From contig JANXAP010000019.1 in NCBI GenBank assembly GCA_025062275.1, positions 1-35,787 of the forward strand: 35,787 bases of DNA. The letters are read 5' to 3'. Position 1 is the stretch's first letter; each line of letters opens with the position of its first letter. This DNA is from Dehalococcoidia bacterium (GTDB lineage Bacteria; Chloroflexota; Dehalococcoidia; SM23-28-2; HRBIN24). The notes beneath the pieces are model-generated. The model searched no databases. It was not told the DNA's origin and saw only the letters and a list, made by a program, of their open reading frames with translations. A program made the position numbers and the translations under genes. This document shows positions 15,104 through 22,083 of the stretch, piece after piece.

Positions 15104-16389
15104 AGGTCAAGGCTCTGGCCCTGCCACTGCGGGCTCCCTCCTACTACGGCTGGTGGATGGCCCTGGTCGCCACGGGCGCCCTGGCGGTGGGCTCCGGGGT
15201 CTCCTTCTGGGCCTATGGCCTCTACTTCGAGCCTCTAGAGCGGGAGATGGGCTGGACCCGGACCGAGCTGTCGGGCGCCGTGGGCCTGACCTGGGCGCTG
15301 ACGGCCCTGTCCGGGCCTCTGGCAGGGTGGTGGGTGGACCGCTTGGGGGTGCGCTCGGCCTTCCTGGCGGGGACGGTGCCCACGGCCGTCACTTACTTCC
15401 TGCTGGCGGGCATCCGTTCCCTCTGGCAGTTCTACGCGCTGCTGCTGGCGGCGGCCGTTACCCGTGCCTGGCTGGGCAACGTGGTGGTCCAGGCGCTGGT
15501 ATCGCGCTGGTTCCGCTGGAGGCGGGGGCAGGCCATGAGCCTGGCCAGCTCCGGCCTCGGGCTGGGAGGATTCATCTTCACGCCGTTGCTGGTCTTCCTC
15601 ATCGAGGAATGGGGGTGGCGCCAGGCCTTCGCCTGCTCGGGCGTGATCCTACTGGCCTACTTCTTGCCTGTGGCCCTGTTCCTGGTCCGCGACAGCCCGG
15701 CCCACCTGGGACAGGAGGAGCCGCCGCCGTCGCGGCGGGCCGTGTCCTCGCCGGTGGCGGTCAGCGCCGTCAGCTACCGACTGTCGGAGGCAGTGCGGAC
15801 ACCGGTCTTCTGGTCCATAGCCTTCGGGCAGGGCCTGCTCTATATGGCCCAGCTTTCCTTCCTGATCCACGCTGTCCCCTTCCTGCGGTCGGAGGGTATA
15901 TCACCGGGAGGGGCGGCGGCACTGGTCTCGGCTATCACTGCCCTCTACACGACGCTACGCATCGCTCTGGGCGGGCTAACGGACCGCATTCCGCCGCGGC
16001 TGCTGGGAACGGGCATTGCCGTTCTACAGGCCTCGGCCCTGGGCCTGCTGCTCTGGCGCACGGCCCCGCCGACGCTGGCCGTGTTCGTGCCGGCGTGGGC
16101 GGTGGGACAGGCCAGCGGGGCGGTCATCGAGCCGTTGCTCATCGGTCGCTACTTCGGCACGGCCCACTTCGGCTCGGTGCTGGGGGCATCGGGCGTCGTC
16201 TCCAGCATGGGCTTTGCCCTGGGGCCGTTCCTGGCCAGCGTCCTCTACGACAGCCTGGGCGATTACGACGCGGCGCTGGCCCTGTTCATGGTCAGCTTCG
16301 GCCTTTCGGCCCTCTGCTTCCTGGCGGTGGGCCATCTCGGCAGGCGTCTGCAGTCGAGCGATGCAGCGGGGGCTCCGCGAGAGGCCTAA
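15100..16389 (+). CDS. Major facilitator superfamily transporter, substrate unknown
   Basis: A 429-residue integral membrane protein with about 12 hydrophobic segments in two halves. The first loop carries the MFS motif region GWWVDRLGVRSAFLAG, and the second half GGLTDRIPPRLLGTG. The N-terminal YYGWWMALVATGALAVGSGVSFWAYGLYFEPLEREMGWTRTELSGA resembles monocarboxylate/oxalate-formate-type MFS proteins. The GTG start overlaps the cobQ stop as GTGA, so it is very likely co-translated with cobQ. That suggests, but does not show, a link to corrinoid precursors or B12 export. The frame is open further upstream inside cobQ, but the hydrophobic protein begins here. Substrate cannot be read from the sequence. 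Confidence 0.85.
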   Translation: MKVKALALPLRAPSYYGWWMALVATGALAVGSGVSFWAYGLYFEPLEREMGWTRTELSGAVGLTWALTALSGPLAGWWVDRLGVRSAFLAGTVPTAVTYFLLAGIRSLWQFYALLLAAAVTRAWLGNVVVQALVSRWFRWRRGQAMSLASSGLGLGGFIFTPLLVFLIEEWGWRQAFACSGVILLAYFLPVALFLVRDSPAHLGQEEPPPSRRAVSSPVAVSAVSYRLSEAVRTPVFWSIAFGQGLLYMAQLSFLIHAVPFLRSEGISPGGAAALVSAITALYTTLRIALGGLTDRIPPRLLGTGIAVLQASALGLLLWRTAPPTLAVFVPAWAVGQASGAVIEPLLIGRYFGTAHFGSVLGASGVVSSMGFALGPFLASVLYDSLGDYDAALALFMVSFGLSALCFLAVGHLGRRLQSSDAAGAPREA

Positions 16390-16398
16390 AAAAGAAAT

Positions 16399-16752
16399 TG
16401 GTGGAGACGGAGGGGAGTCGAACCCCTCGTCCAGGGGAAGACCAACCCGGACCGGCTACAGGCTTAGCCAGCGCTTGGGTCTCGCCCGCCGTACCGCCGC
16501 TGGCAGCGTGCCGACGGGCCAGCCGATCGGTCTTAGGCCTCCCCTATCGGCGTCGGGGAGACAGCACCCCTGCTCTCTGGCGCCGTTCCCGGCCCGCAGG
16601 GGAGAGGCCGGGGCGACGCGCCGCCTAGCGCTTAGGCGGCGAGAGCGAGTTCGCGCTCGCCAGTTACTTTTTGCCACCTGTTTAACGAGGGCTGTGGCGA
16701 CCTCGGCCTGCTGTCCGGGCCCGACCTTCCCTGTCGAAACCCGCTCGTCCCC
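16399..16752 (-). ncRNA. ssrA: tmRNA (transfer-messenger RNA)
   Basis: A 354-base tmRNA. The 5' end GGGGACG pairs with the 3' CGTCTCC before discriminator A and an encoded CCA (16401-16399), forming the acceptor stem with one G-U pair. The T arm GGGGTTCGACTCCCC is at the 3' end. The tag frame (16661-16632) reads GERELALAA and then TAA, with Gly as the resume codon after an AAAAAGTAACT stretch that matches the usual region before the resume codon. Role: rescue of stalled ribosomes and tagging of the nascent protein for proteolysis. smpB, its protein partner, is the next gene upstream. A T-rich run lies just after the CCA and overlaps the stop codon of the convergent MFS gene, possibly part of a terminator. 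Confidence 0.95.
16632..16661 (-). other. tmRNA tag-peptide reading frame (GERELALAA)
   Basis: Nine codons and a TAA stop within ssrA encode G-E-R-E-L-A-L-A-A. The C-terminal LAA is the usual degradation signal. The first codon is GGC (Gly) rather than the more common GCA (Ala). The frame was fixed by the ending and by the conserved A-rich stretch before it; the other two frames give no sensible tag. Confidence 0.88.
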
Positions 16753-16765
16753 ACGCAGCAATTCT

Positions 16766-16795
16766 ATTGTAGCTCGCATCTGGACGCGCTGCCAA
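16766..16795 (-). promoter_or_regulatory. Promoter of ssrA
   Basis: On the minus strand TTGGCA (16795-16790), an 18-base spacer and TACAAT (16771-16766) form a good sigma70-type promoter. The -10 box ends 13 bases before the mature 5' end, leaving a short precursor leader for RNase P removal. Confidence 0.65.
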
Positions 16796-16824
16796 GCCGG
16801 CGGCGTCGGGCTTCCCGGCGGTCG

Positions 16825-17310
16825 CTAGGCGCGGCGGAGCAGGGCCTGGCGCATGCGCCGCTCCGCCTCCTTGCGGGCCAGCTCCTCGCGCTTGTCGTAC
16901 TTGCGCTTGCCCTTGGCCAGAGCGATCTCCAGCTTGGCCAATCCCCGACTGTTGATATAGAGCCGAAGGGGGACGATGGTCATCCCCTCGCCCTTGCGCA
17001 GGGCCTCCACCAGCTGGCGGATCTCGCGTCGGGTCAACAGCAGTCGCCGTTTGCGGGTGGGGTCATGGTTCCAGCGGCCGGCCGGCGGGTAGTGGGCGAT
17101 GTGGGCACCGACCAGCCACATCTCGCCGTTCTCCGGTCGCACGTAGGCGTCGCGCAGGTTCACGCGGCCCAGGCGGATGGACTTGATCTCGGTGCCGGTG
17201 AGCTGAATGCCCGCCTCGTAGGTCTTGACGATGTGATAGTCGTGATAGGCCTTGCGGTTGACGGTGATGGTCTTATCGCCCGCCGGCGGGGCCTTGTCTT
17301 TACTCGACAT
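16825..17310 (-). CDS. smpB: SsrA-binding protein SmpB
   Basis: A 161-residue SmpB, which binds tmRNA, takes the place of the anticodon arm in the stalled ribosome and allows tagging. Seen: ITVNRKAYHDYHIVKTYEAGIQLTGTEIKSIRLGRVNLRDAYV, the conserved beta-barrel core, then WLVGAHIAHY, HDPTRKRRLLLTRREI, and a basic C-terminal tail KGKRKYDKREELARKEAERRMR, which folds in the decoding centre. Length is normal. The ATG at 17310 is 4 bases after the ctpA stop, so it is probably transcribed with ctpA. ssrA lies 72 bases downstream with its own promoter inside that gap. Confidence 0.97.
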   Translation of the reverse strand: MSSKDKAPPAGDKTITVNRKAYHDYHIVKTYEAGIQLTGTEIKSIRLGRVNLRDAYVRPENGEMWLVGAHIAHYPPAGRWNHDPTRKRRLLLTRREIRQLVEALRKGEGMTIVPLRLYINSRGLAKLEIALAKGKRKYDKREELARKEAERRMRQALLRRA

Positions 17311-17314
17311 AACA

Positions 17315-18541
17315 TCAGCGCCCGGCCTGGGCGATGACCTGGCGGAGCTGGTTCACGGCCGTCTCCAGGGCCAGGTCGCGGTTGCCCTGCCCCTGGTCAG
17401 TGGGGACCTGGATGTCGGGGCTGACGCCCACCCCCTCGATGAGGTCGCCCCTGGGGGTGAGCCAGCGGGCTACCGTCACGTAGAGGGCGCCGCCGTCCGA
17501 CAGGTCGTGGAGCTGGTTCACCGTTGCCTTGCCGAAGGTCTTCTCGCCGACGAGGATGGCGCGGTTGTTGTCGCGGAGAGCCGCTGCCAGCACCTCAGCG
17601 CCGCTGGCCGACCCCGGCCCTACCAGTACCACCAGGGGAATGCCGGTGCCCTCGCCGCCCGGACGGGCCTCGAAGCTGCGCTCCTTGCCTCCACGCTCCA
17701 CCTCGGTCAGGATGGTGCCGCCGTCCAGGAACATGTCGGCGATGTTGATGGTGGCGTTGAGGGAGCCGCCCGGGTTGATGCGCAGGTCCAGCACCAGCCC
17801 CCGTGTCCCCTTGCTCTTCAGGTCTCGCAGGGCCTGGGCCAGGTCGGGCACCGTCTGCTCCGTTATCTGCTCGATCTGGACCAGGGCGATGTCCGGCAGC
17901 TGACGGCCGGTGCTGTCCGTCACCGGCCGCACCGTCACCGTCGGCACCACGATGCGGTCACGAACGACGGTTATCCGCTCGACCTTGCCGTCCCGGTGCT
18001 GGACCGTGAGGGTGACGGAGGTGCCCCTGGGGCCGCGGATGCGTCGCACCGCCTGGGATACGCTCCAGCCGGCGGTGGACTCGCCGTCCACTTCCAGGAG
18101 GCGGTCGCCTGGGCGTATGCCTGCCTTCTCGGCTGGCGAGCCGCTGAAGGGGGCAACGATGACGATGTCGCCGCTGAGGGGGTCCTGTTCCACCCTGGCG
18201 CCGATTCCCTCGAAGGTCCCGGTGATGATGTCGATGCCCGATTCCTTGCTCTCGGGGTCGATGTAGAGAGTGTGGGGGTCGCCCAGGGCCTTGAGCATGC
18301 CGTCGATGGCGCTGGTGCGCAGGAGGTCGGGCGTCACCTTGTCGGGGTCGACATAACGTTCCTTCAGGATCTGGTATATCTCCTGCAGGACACGGAAGTC
18401 GGGGGCCTCCGTGGGGGCTGCTGTTTGGGGCTGGGCCTGCCCGCCTCTGCTTTCGCCCAGGGCATAGCCCACCACCCCGCCCATGACGGGCAGGGCCGCC
18501 ACCAGCAGGGCCAGGAGAAGGACTCGCCACCGCGGACGCAT
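17315..18541 (-). CDS. ctpA: S41-family C-terminal processing peptidase (CtpA-like)
   Basis: A 408-residue secreted or membrane-anchored serine protease. Residues 6-27 form a hydrophobic signal or anchor segment, followed by a Gln/Thr/Pro-rich linker. A helical part (YQILKERYVDPDKV) precedes a PDZ domain at about 105-195 with GIGARVE and AGIRPGDRLLEVDG. The peptidase core holds catalytic Ser313 (GPGSASGAEV) and Lys338 (EKTFGKAT), 25 residues apart as in the family. Known role: degradation or trimming of protein C-termini outside the cytoplasm. The ATG at 18541 is followed by smpB after 4 bases, so the two may share a transcript; the LAA-tagged products of trans-translation are one possible but unproven link. 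Confidence 0.93.
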   Translation of the reverse strand: MRPRWRVLLLALLVAALPVMGGVVGYALGESRGGQAQPQTAAPTEAPDFRVLQEIYQILKERYVDPDKVTPDLLRTSAIDGMLKALGDPHTLYIDPESKESGIDIITGTFEGIGARVEQDPLSGDIVIVAPFSGSPAEKAGIRPGDRLLEVDGESTAGWSVSQAVRRIRGPRGTSVTLTVQHRDGKVERITVVRDRIVVPTVTVRPVTDSTGRQLPDIALVQIEQITEQTVPDLAQALRDLKSKGTRGLVLDLRINPGGSLNATINIADMFLDGGTILTEVERGGKERSFEARPGGEGTGIPLVVLVGPGSASGAEVLAAALRDNNRAILVGEKTFGKATVNQLHDLSDGGALYVTVARWLTPRGDLIEGVGVSPDIQVPTDQGQGNRDLALETAVNQLRQVIAQAGR

Positions 18542-18574
18542 TGCCGCCCCCCGCTCGCCCGACTTCTCGAGACC

Positions 18575-18603
18575 AGTCTATCATTGGCCAGCTATGGGGA
18601 CAA
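18575..18603 (-). promoter_or_regulatory. Candidate promoter of ctpA-smpB
   Basis: On the minus strand TTGTCC (18603-18598), a 17-base spacer and TAGACT (18580-18575). The -10 box is 33 bases from the ctpA ATG. Match is moderate, but spacing is ideal and the site lies in the divergent gap with the PTPS gene. Confidence 0.5.
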
Positions 18604-18651
18604 CGGAGACGCGGCCAGCGCGCTCCTGGCTGGCCGGGAGGCTGCTGGTGG

Positions 18652-18657
18652 TATAGT
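18652..18657 (+). promoter_or_regulatory. Candidate -10 element of the PTPS-family gene
   Basis: TATAGT, five of six bases as in TATAAT, lies 24 bases before the ATG at 18682. No clear -35 hexamer is seen at the expected distance. A GAGGG site precedes the ATG by 8 bases. Confidence 0.4.
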
Positions 18658-18681
18658 CTTCTTGAGGCAGAGGGCGGCACA

Positions 18682-19200
18682 ATGCTACATAACGGACATA
18701 GTGCGAACCAAAGCCCTTATCGCATCGTCGTCTCCCGTGGCGCCCTCGGCTTCGCCGCGGCCCACTTCGCCACCTTTGCCGGCCAGGCGGAGCCGCTGCA
18801 CGGCCACAACTACGCCGTCAGCGTGGAAGTGGAAGGAGATCTGACAGCCGATGCCTGGGTGCTGGACTTCGGGGAGCTGAAGGCCGTGGCGGCAGCCCTG
18901 TGTCGGCGGCTGGACCACCGCTTCATCCTGCCCACGCGCAACCCCCGCCTGCAGGTGAGAGAGACGCACGACGGCTACGAGGTCCGTTTCGGGCAGCGTC
19001 TGTATCTGTTCCCCGGGGAGGATGTGGTGGCGTTGCCGGTGGAGAACTCCACTGCCGAATGCCTGGCGCGCTACCTGGCGGAAGAGATGGCGCGGGAGCT
19101 GCAGGCTCGGGGCCACGTCCACCTGCGCATGCTGCGGGTGGAGGTCGAGGAAGGGCCGGGCCAGTCGGCGTCGTATACCATGTGCCTGCAAGAGGGATGA
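18682..19200 (+). CDS. 6-pyruvoyl-tetrahydropterin synthase family enzyme, probable PTPS-III type
   Basis: A 172-residue tunnel-fold protein of the QueD/PTPS family. Zinc ligands are His28 (GFAAAH), His40 and His42 (HGHNY); the catalytic His79 is in RRLDHR and ENSTAE carries the pterin-side Glu. The nucleophilic Cys found four residues before HGH in QueD (CxxxHGH) is Ala36 here, and Glu37 gives ExxHGH. From the literature on PTPS-III, a Glu in place of Cys marks enzymes that turn dihydroneopterin triphosphate into 6-hydroxymethyl-dihydropterin, replacing FolB in folate synthesis. About 35 extra residues (about 85-120) lie between LDH and ENSTAE, against the 120-residue QueD. The ATG at 18682 was chosen for its GAGGG site. 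QueD (queuosine) is less likely because the Cys is missing. Confidence 0.78.
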   Translation: MLHNGHSANQSPYRIVVSRGALGFAAAHFATFAGQAEPLHGHNYAVSVEVEGDLTADAWVLDFGELKAVAAALCRRLDHRFILPTRNPRLQVRETHDGYEVRFGQRLYLFPGEDVVALPVENSTAECLARYLAEEMARELQARGHVHLRMLRVEVEEGPGQSASYTMCLQEG

Positions 19201-19233
19201 GGGGCCCAGAGTTATGTCGAGCGGGAGGGCGTC

Positions 19234-20655
19234 ATGTCCGACTTGCTGTTCCGCCCCGCGCATGAGCTGGCCGCGCTGGTGCGCAGCCGCCAGCTCTCGC
19301 CAGTGGAGCTGATGGAGGCCTGCCTGGATCGCATCCGCCGCCTCGACCCGGTAATAAGGGCCTTCATCACCCTGAGGGCCGATGAGGCCCTGGCCGAGGC
19401 GCGTCAGATGGCCGACCGCATCGCTCGCGGCGAGGAGGTGGGGGTCCTGGCCGGCCTGCCTCTGGGCGTCAAGGACCTGGAAGACGTGGCTGGCCTGCCC
19501 ACCACCTACGGCTCCCTTCCCTTCCGCGACAACGTGGCCCGCAGGGACTCGGTGCAGGTGGAAAGGCTCAAGCGGGCCGGGGCCATCGTGGTGGGCAAGA
19601 CCAGCACCCCCGAGTTCGGCTACACCTTCTTCTGCCGCAACCTGCTGATAGGGGCTACCCTGAACCCCTGGAACCTGGAGCGGACCTCGGGCGGCTCGAG
19701 CGGCGGCTCGGCGGCGGCCATCGCCTCTGGCATGGTGCCGCTGGCCACCGCTTCCGACGGCGGCGGCTCCATCCGCATTCCGGCTGCCTACACGGGCTGC
19801 TTCGGCATCAAGCCCCAGTTCGGACGGGTGCCCATGGGGCCTTTCGAGGTGGTGCCCTGGAGCGGCCTGGCCTGTTACGGCCCCATTACCCGCACCGTCA
19901 CCGACGCGGCCCTTTACCTGGACGCGGTCGTGGGCGATCACCCGTCGGATCCCCATTCGCTGCCGCACCCGGGGTATTCTTATGTCGAGCTACTCAGGAG
20001 ACCCTTGCCTCGCCTGCGCATTGCCTGGAGCCCCACCCTGGGCTACGCCGTGGTGCAGCCCGACGTGCTGCGAGTGGCCGAGTCCGCTGCCCGCGTCTTT
20101 CAGGAGCTGGGGCACGAGGTGGAGGAGGTGGAAGAGGTCTTTCCCGACCCGGCCTGGGCCTGGGGCATTGTCGACGGGGGCGCCCTCTGGATGCGCATCG
20201 CCGACAAGCTGGAGTCCCATCGCGACCAGTTCGGTCGCGGCTTCCTGGCGGTGGCCGAGCGAGGGCGGCAGGTCACCCAGGAGCAGTATTACCGGGCGCA
20301 AACGGTACGGGCCCAGCTGGTGAACCGCCTCTGGCAGCTGTTCGAGCGCTACGACCTGCTGCTCACGCCCACCACTGCCACCGAAGCAGTCGACGCCCAC
20401 GGCCGCCTGAGCATGGAGATCGCTGGCCGGCCCATAGAGAACCCCATATCTTATGTCGCCTTCACCTACCCCTTCAATCTGTCGGGGCACCCAGCCGCCA
20501 CGGTGCGGGCGGGCTTCAGCGAGGCCGGCCTGCCGGTGGGGCTGCAGATAGTCGGCCCGAGGCTGCGGGAGGACCTGGTGCTGCAGGCGGCCCACGCCTT
20601 CGAGCAGGCCCGTCCCTGGGCCGATCACTGGCCCAGGGAGCTGCCGTCGGCCTGA
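19234..20655 (+). CDS. Amidase signature family hydrolase
   Basis: A 473-residue amidase of the GatA/fatty-acid-amide-hydrolase superfamily. The Ser-Ser-Lys triad is visible: Lys in [13 protein letters not shown] (about residue 79), the cis-Ser in [17 protein letters not shown], and the nucleophile region in the Gly/Ser-rich [17 protein letters not shown]. The C-terminal part ends with [36 protein letters not shown], typical of the family. It hydrolyses amide bonds; the substrate cannot be told. No gatB or gatC lies nearby, so it is probably a stand-alone amidase and not GatA of the amidotransferase. The ATG has a GGGAGG site and begins 33 bases after the PTPS gene, so the two may be co-transcribed. 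Confidence 0.9.
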   Translation: MSDLLFRPAHELAALVRSRQLSPVELMEACLDRIRRLDPVIRAFITLRADEALAEARQMADRIARGEEVGVLAGLPLGVKDLEDVAGLPTTYGSLPFRDNVARRDSVQVERLKRAGAIVVGKTSTPEFGYTFFCRNLLIGATLNPWNLERTSGGSSGGSAAAIASGMVPLATASDGGGSIRIPAAYTGCFGIKPQFGRVPMGPFEVVPWSGLACYGPITRTVTDAALYLDAVVGDHPSDPHSLPHPGYSYVELLRRPLPRLRIAWSPTLGYAVVQPDVLRVAESAARVFQELGHEVEEVEEVFPDPAWAWGIVDGGALWMRIADKLESHRDQFGRGFLAVAERGRQVTQEQYYRAQTVRAQLVNRLWQLFERYDLLLTPTTATEAVDAHGRLSMEIAGRPIENPISYVAFTYPFNLSGHPAATVRAGFSEAGLPVGLQIVGPRLREDLVLQAAHAFEQARPWADHWPRELPSA

Positions 20656-20662
20656 GCGTGCC

Positions 20663-20845
20663 TCAGAGGATACGTCTCACGGCGTTGAAGGCCATCCCCA
20701 CCAGCCAGACTATGGCCACCACCAGGAAAATGAAGAAGAGCACCCTGGCGATGAAAGCGGCCACCCCGGCGATAACGGCGAAGCCCAGCACGCCGGCCAG
20801 GATGGCCACCAGCAGAAAGACGATGGCCCAGAACAGGAAAGCCAC
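20663..20845 (-). CDS. Small DUF1328-type membrane protein
   Basis: A 60-residue, almost wholly hydrophobic peptide with two membrane segments (about residues 3-22 and 33-52). The pattern [18 protein letters not shown], then a Gly/Ala stretch and [14 protein letters not shown], matches the DUF1328 (YtjA-like) family of uncharacterised membrane proteins. The frame is open upstream to 20914, but the GTG at 20845 was chosen because GGAGGTGA sits 6 bases before it and the family normally begins here. It is convergent with the amidase gene, 7 bases away. Function unknown. Confidence 0.72.
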   Translation of the reverse strand: MAFLFWAIVFLLVAILAGVLGFAVIAGVAAFIARVLFFIFLVVAIVWLVGMAFNAVRRIL

Positions 20846-20927
20846 CTCCTCACCTCCGTCCGTCACGTATAGGCCCAGGTTAGACGAGGGGGGCGCCGCG
20901 CGCAAAGGGGTCATCGGGAGGCGGCGG

Positions 20928-20955
20928 TTGACAGGGGGCGGGGGCCGCCTATGAT
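20928..20955 (+). promoter_or_regulatory. Near-consensus promoter of the Cys-rich unknown gene
   Basis: A perfect TTGACA (20928-20933), a 16-base GC-rich spacer and TATGAT (20950-20955, five of six) form a strong sigma70-type promoter. Transcription would begin near 20961, at the edge of a 14-base palindrome. Confidence 0.72.
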
Positions 20956-20962
20956 AAGAGAT

Positions 20963-20976
20963 GCGGAGGCCTCCGC
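20963..20976 (+). repeat. 14-base perfect palindrome at the transcription start
   Basis: GCGGAGGCCTCCGC is a perfect inverted repeat starting about 2 bases after the predicted start of transcription and 12 bases before the ATG at 20989. As DNA it could be an operator; as RNA it could form a 5-bp hairpin with a 4-base loop. No matching regulator is encoded next to it. Confidence 0.5.
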
Positions 20977-20988
20977 GGGCGTGCCGTC

Positions 20989-21534
20989 ATGCAGATAGAC
21001 TGGCAGCGGACCATCAACGAGATCCTCGCCAACAAGCTGTCGTGCCCCCGCTGTGGGGCGCTGACCGATGAGATGTACATCGGCTACATGCGCGCCCCCG
21101 AGGCTGCTCACTGGGCGCCCCTTTGCGAGGGCTGCAACAAGGAGGAATACTGCGACGCCCGCAAGCTGGTCACCCTCTGCGAGGAGTGCGCCCGCGCCGT
21201 GCGCCTGCGGGGCCGCAAGGTCGACCAGTACGGCATGATGGTGGCCCTGCTGGAGGAGTGCCGCCGCCAGCTGGAGGAGTCGCTGGACTACCTCAGCGAG
21301 TACTGGCGCGAAGACCTGGACATAGACCCGGAGGAGATGGACAAGCGCCTGGAGGACGTGGACCCCGACCTATTCCGCGAGGAGGACGCCTGGCGCCGCT
21401 ACCTGGAGGAGCAGTATCTCAAGCTGCACCGCTGGTTCAGGCAGCACGGCTATCGGATTCCCAACCCGGGCTGGCGTTCCGAATACGTGGAAGAGGTCAT
21501 ATCCCTGGGTTACACCACCCTCCTGGGCGACTGA
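20989..21534 (+). CDS. Cys-rich (probable zinc-binding) protein of unknown function
   Basis: I do not recognise the family. The 181-residue protein has seven Cys in the first 67 residues: CPRC (19-22), CEGC (46-49), Cys55 and CEEC (64-67), with His41 nearby. This is consistent with one or two zinc ribbon or treble-clef sites. Residues about 85-150 are very acidic and probably helical (LLEECRRQLEESLDYLSEYW, EEMDKRLEDVDPDLFREED), followed by an Arg/Tyr-rich part and a Gly/Asp end. No signal peptide or membrane segment. It has its own near-consensus promoter and a palindrome in the leader. The ribosome binding site is weak. A nucleic-acid or ribosome-binding role is possible, but nothing in the sequence shows it. 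Confidence 0.7.
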   Translation: MQIDWQRTINEILANKLSCPRCGALTDEMYIGYMRAPEAAHWAPLCEGCNKEEYCDARKLVTLCEECARAVRLRGRKVDQYGMMVALLEECRRQLEESLDYLSEYWREDLDIDPEEMDKRLEDVDPDLFREEDAWRRYLEEQYLKLHRWFRQHGYRIPNPGWRSEYVEEVISLGYTTLLGD

Positions 21535-21564
21535 GCGCCTCTCCCTCGCCTCGCGTCGCCCTGC

Positions 21565-22083
21565 ATGGTCACCGTCCTGGTGCTTTTCGACTCTCGCGGC
21601 GGTCTGGTGGAGCAGCTAGCTGAGGCCGTGGCCGAGGGCGTGCGTTCCGTCCAGGGTGTTCGCCTGCTCTACCGCCGTCTGGACGAGGCCAGCGTCGACG
21701 AACTGAAGGACTGTCATGGCCTCATCCTCGGCTCCCCCAACTGGAGCGGCGTCACCGGCAAGCTGAAGGAGTGGTTCGACCACTCTGGCGACCTCTGGGA
21801 GACGGGCGAACTGGCAGGGAGAGTGGGGGCCGCCTTCACTGCCGGATACTCCCGCTCGGGCGGCATCGAGGCTACCCTCCTGCAACTCCTGCACCTGCTC
21901 TTCGCTCACGGCATGGTGGTGGTGGGCCTCCCGTGGTCGGAGCGGATGCGTCTCTCGGGGTCCTACTACGGCGCCACCGCCCACGGCCAGGTCACCGATG
22001 ACGACCGCGAGCAGGCGCGCGCCCTGGGACGGCGGGTGGCAGAGCTGACGCTGCGCCTGTGGAGAGAGCGGGCCGAGGCCTAG
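21565..22083 (+). CDS. Flavodoxin-like NAD(P)H:quinone/FMN reductase family protein (WrbA-like)
   Basis: A 172-residue flavodoxin-fold protein. The N-terminal VTVLVLFDSRGGLVEQLAEAVAEGV is the FMN-phosphate loop region, GLILGSPNWSGVTGKLKEWFDHSGDLW resembles the WrbA/flavodoxin isoalloxazine-binding stretch, and GRVGAAFTAGYSRSGGIEATLLQLLHLLFAHGMVVVGLPW is typical of NAD(P)H-dependent quinone reductases of this group. It probably binds FMN and reduces quinones or flavins in the cytoplasm; the exact substrate is unknown. The ATG at 21565 lies 30 bases after the Cys-rich gene with no clear ribosome binding site. Its TAG stop shares a CTAG palindrome with the stop of hflX on the other strand. Confidence 0.85.
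   Translation: MVTVLVLFDSRGGLVEQLAEAVAEGVRSVQGVRLLYRRLDEASVDELKDCHGLILGSPNWSGVTGKLKEWFDHSGDLWETGELAGRVGAAFTAGYSRSGGIEATLLQLLHLLFAHGMVVVGLPWSERMRLSGSYYGATAHGQVTDDDREQARALGRRVAELTLRLWRERAEA

Noticed and set aside
16399-16440. A tRNA-Ser-like 3' end
   Set aside because: The T arm and CCA belong to tmRNA; the matching 5' acceptor strand is 354 bases away at 16752 and a tag frame lies between.
14922-16628. Long plus-strand frame overlapping cobQ, the MFS gene and ssrA
   Set aside because: It is a frame-shifted shadow of the MFS gene and crosses tmRNA; the real frame encodes clear membrane segments.
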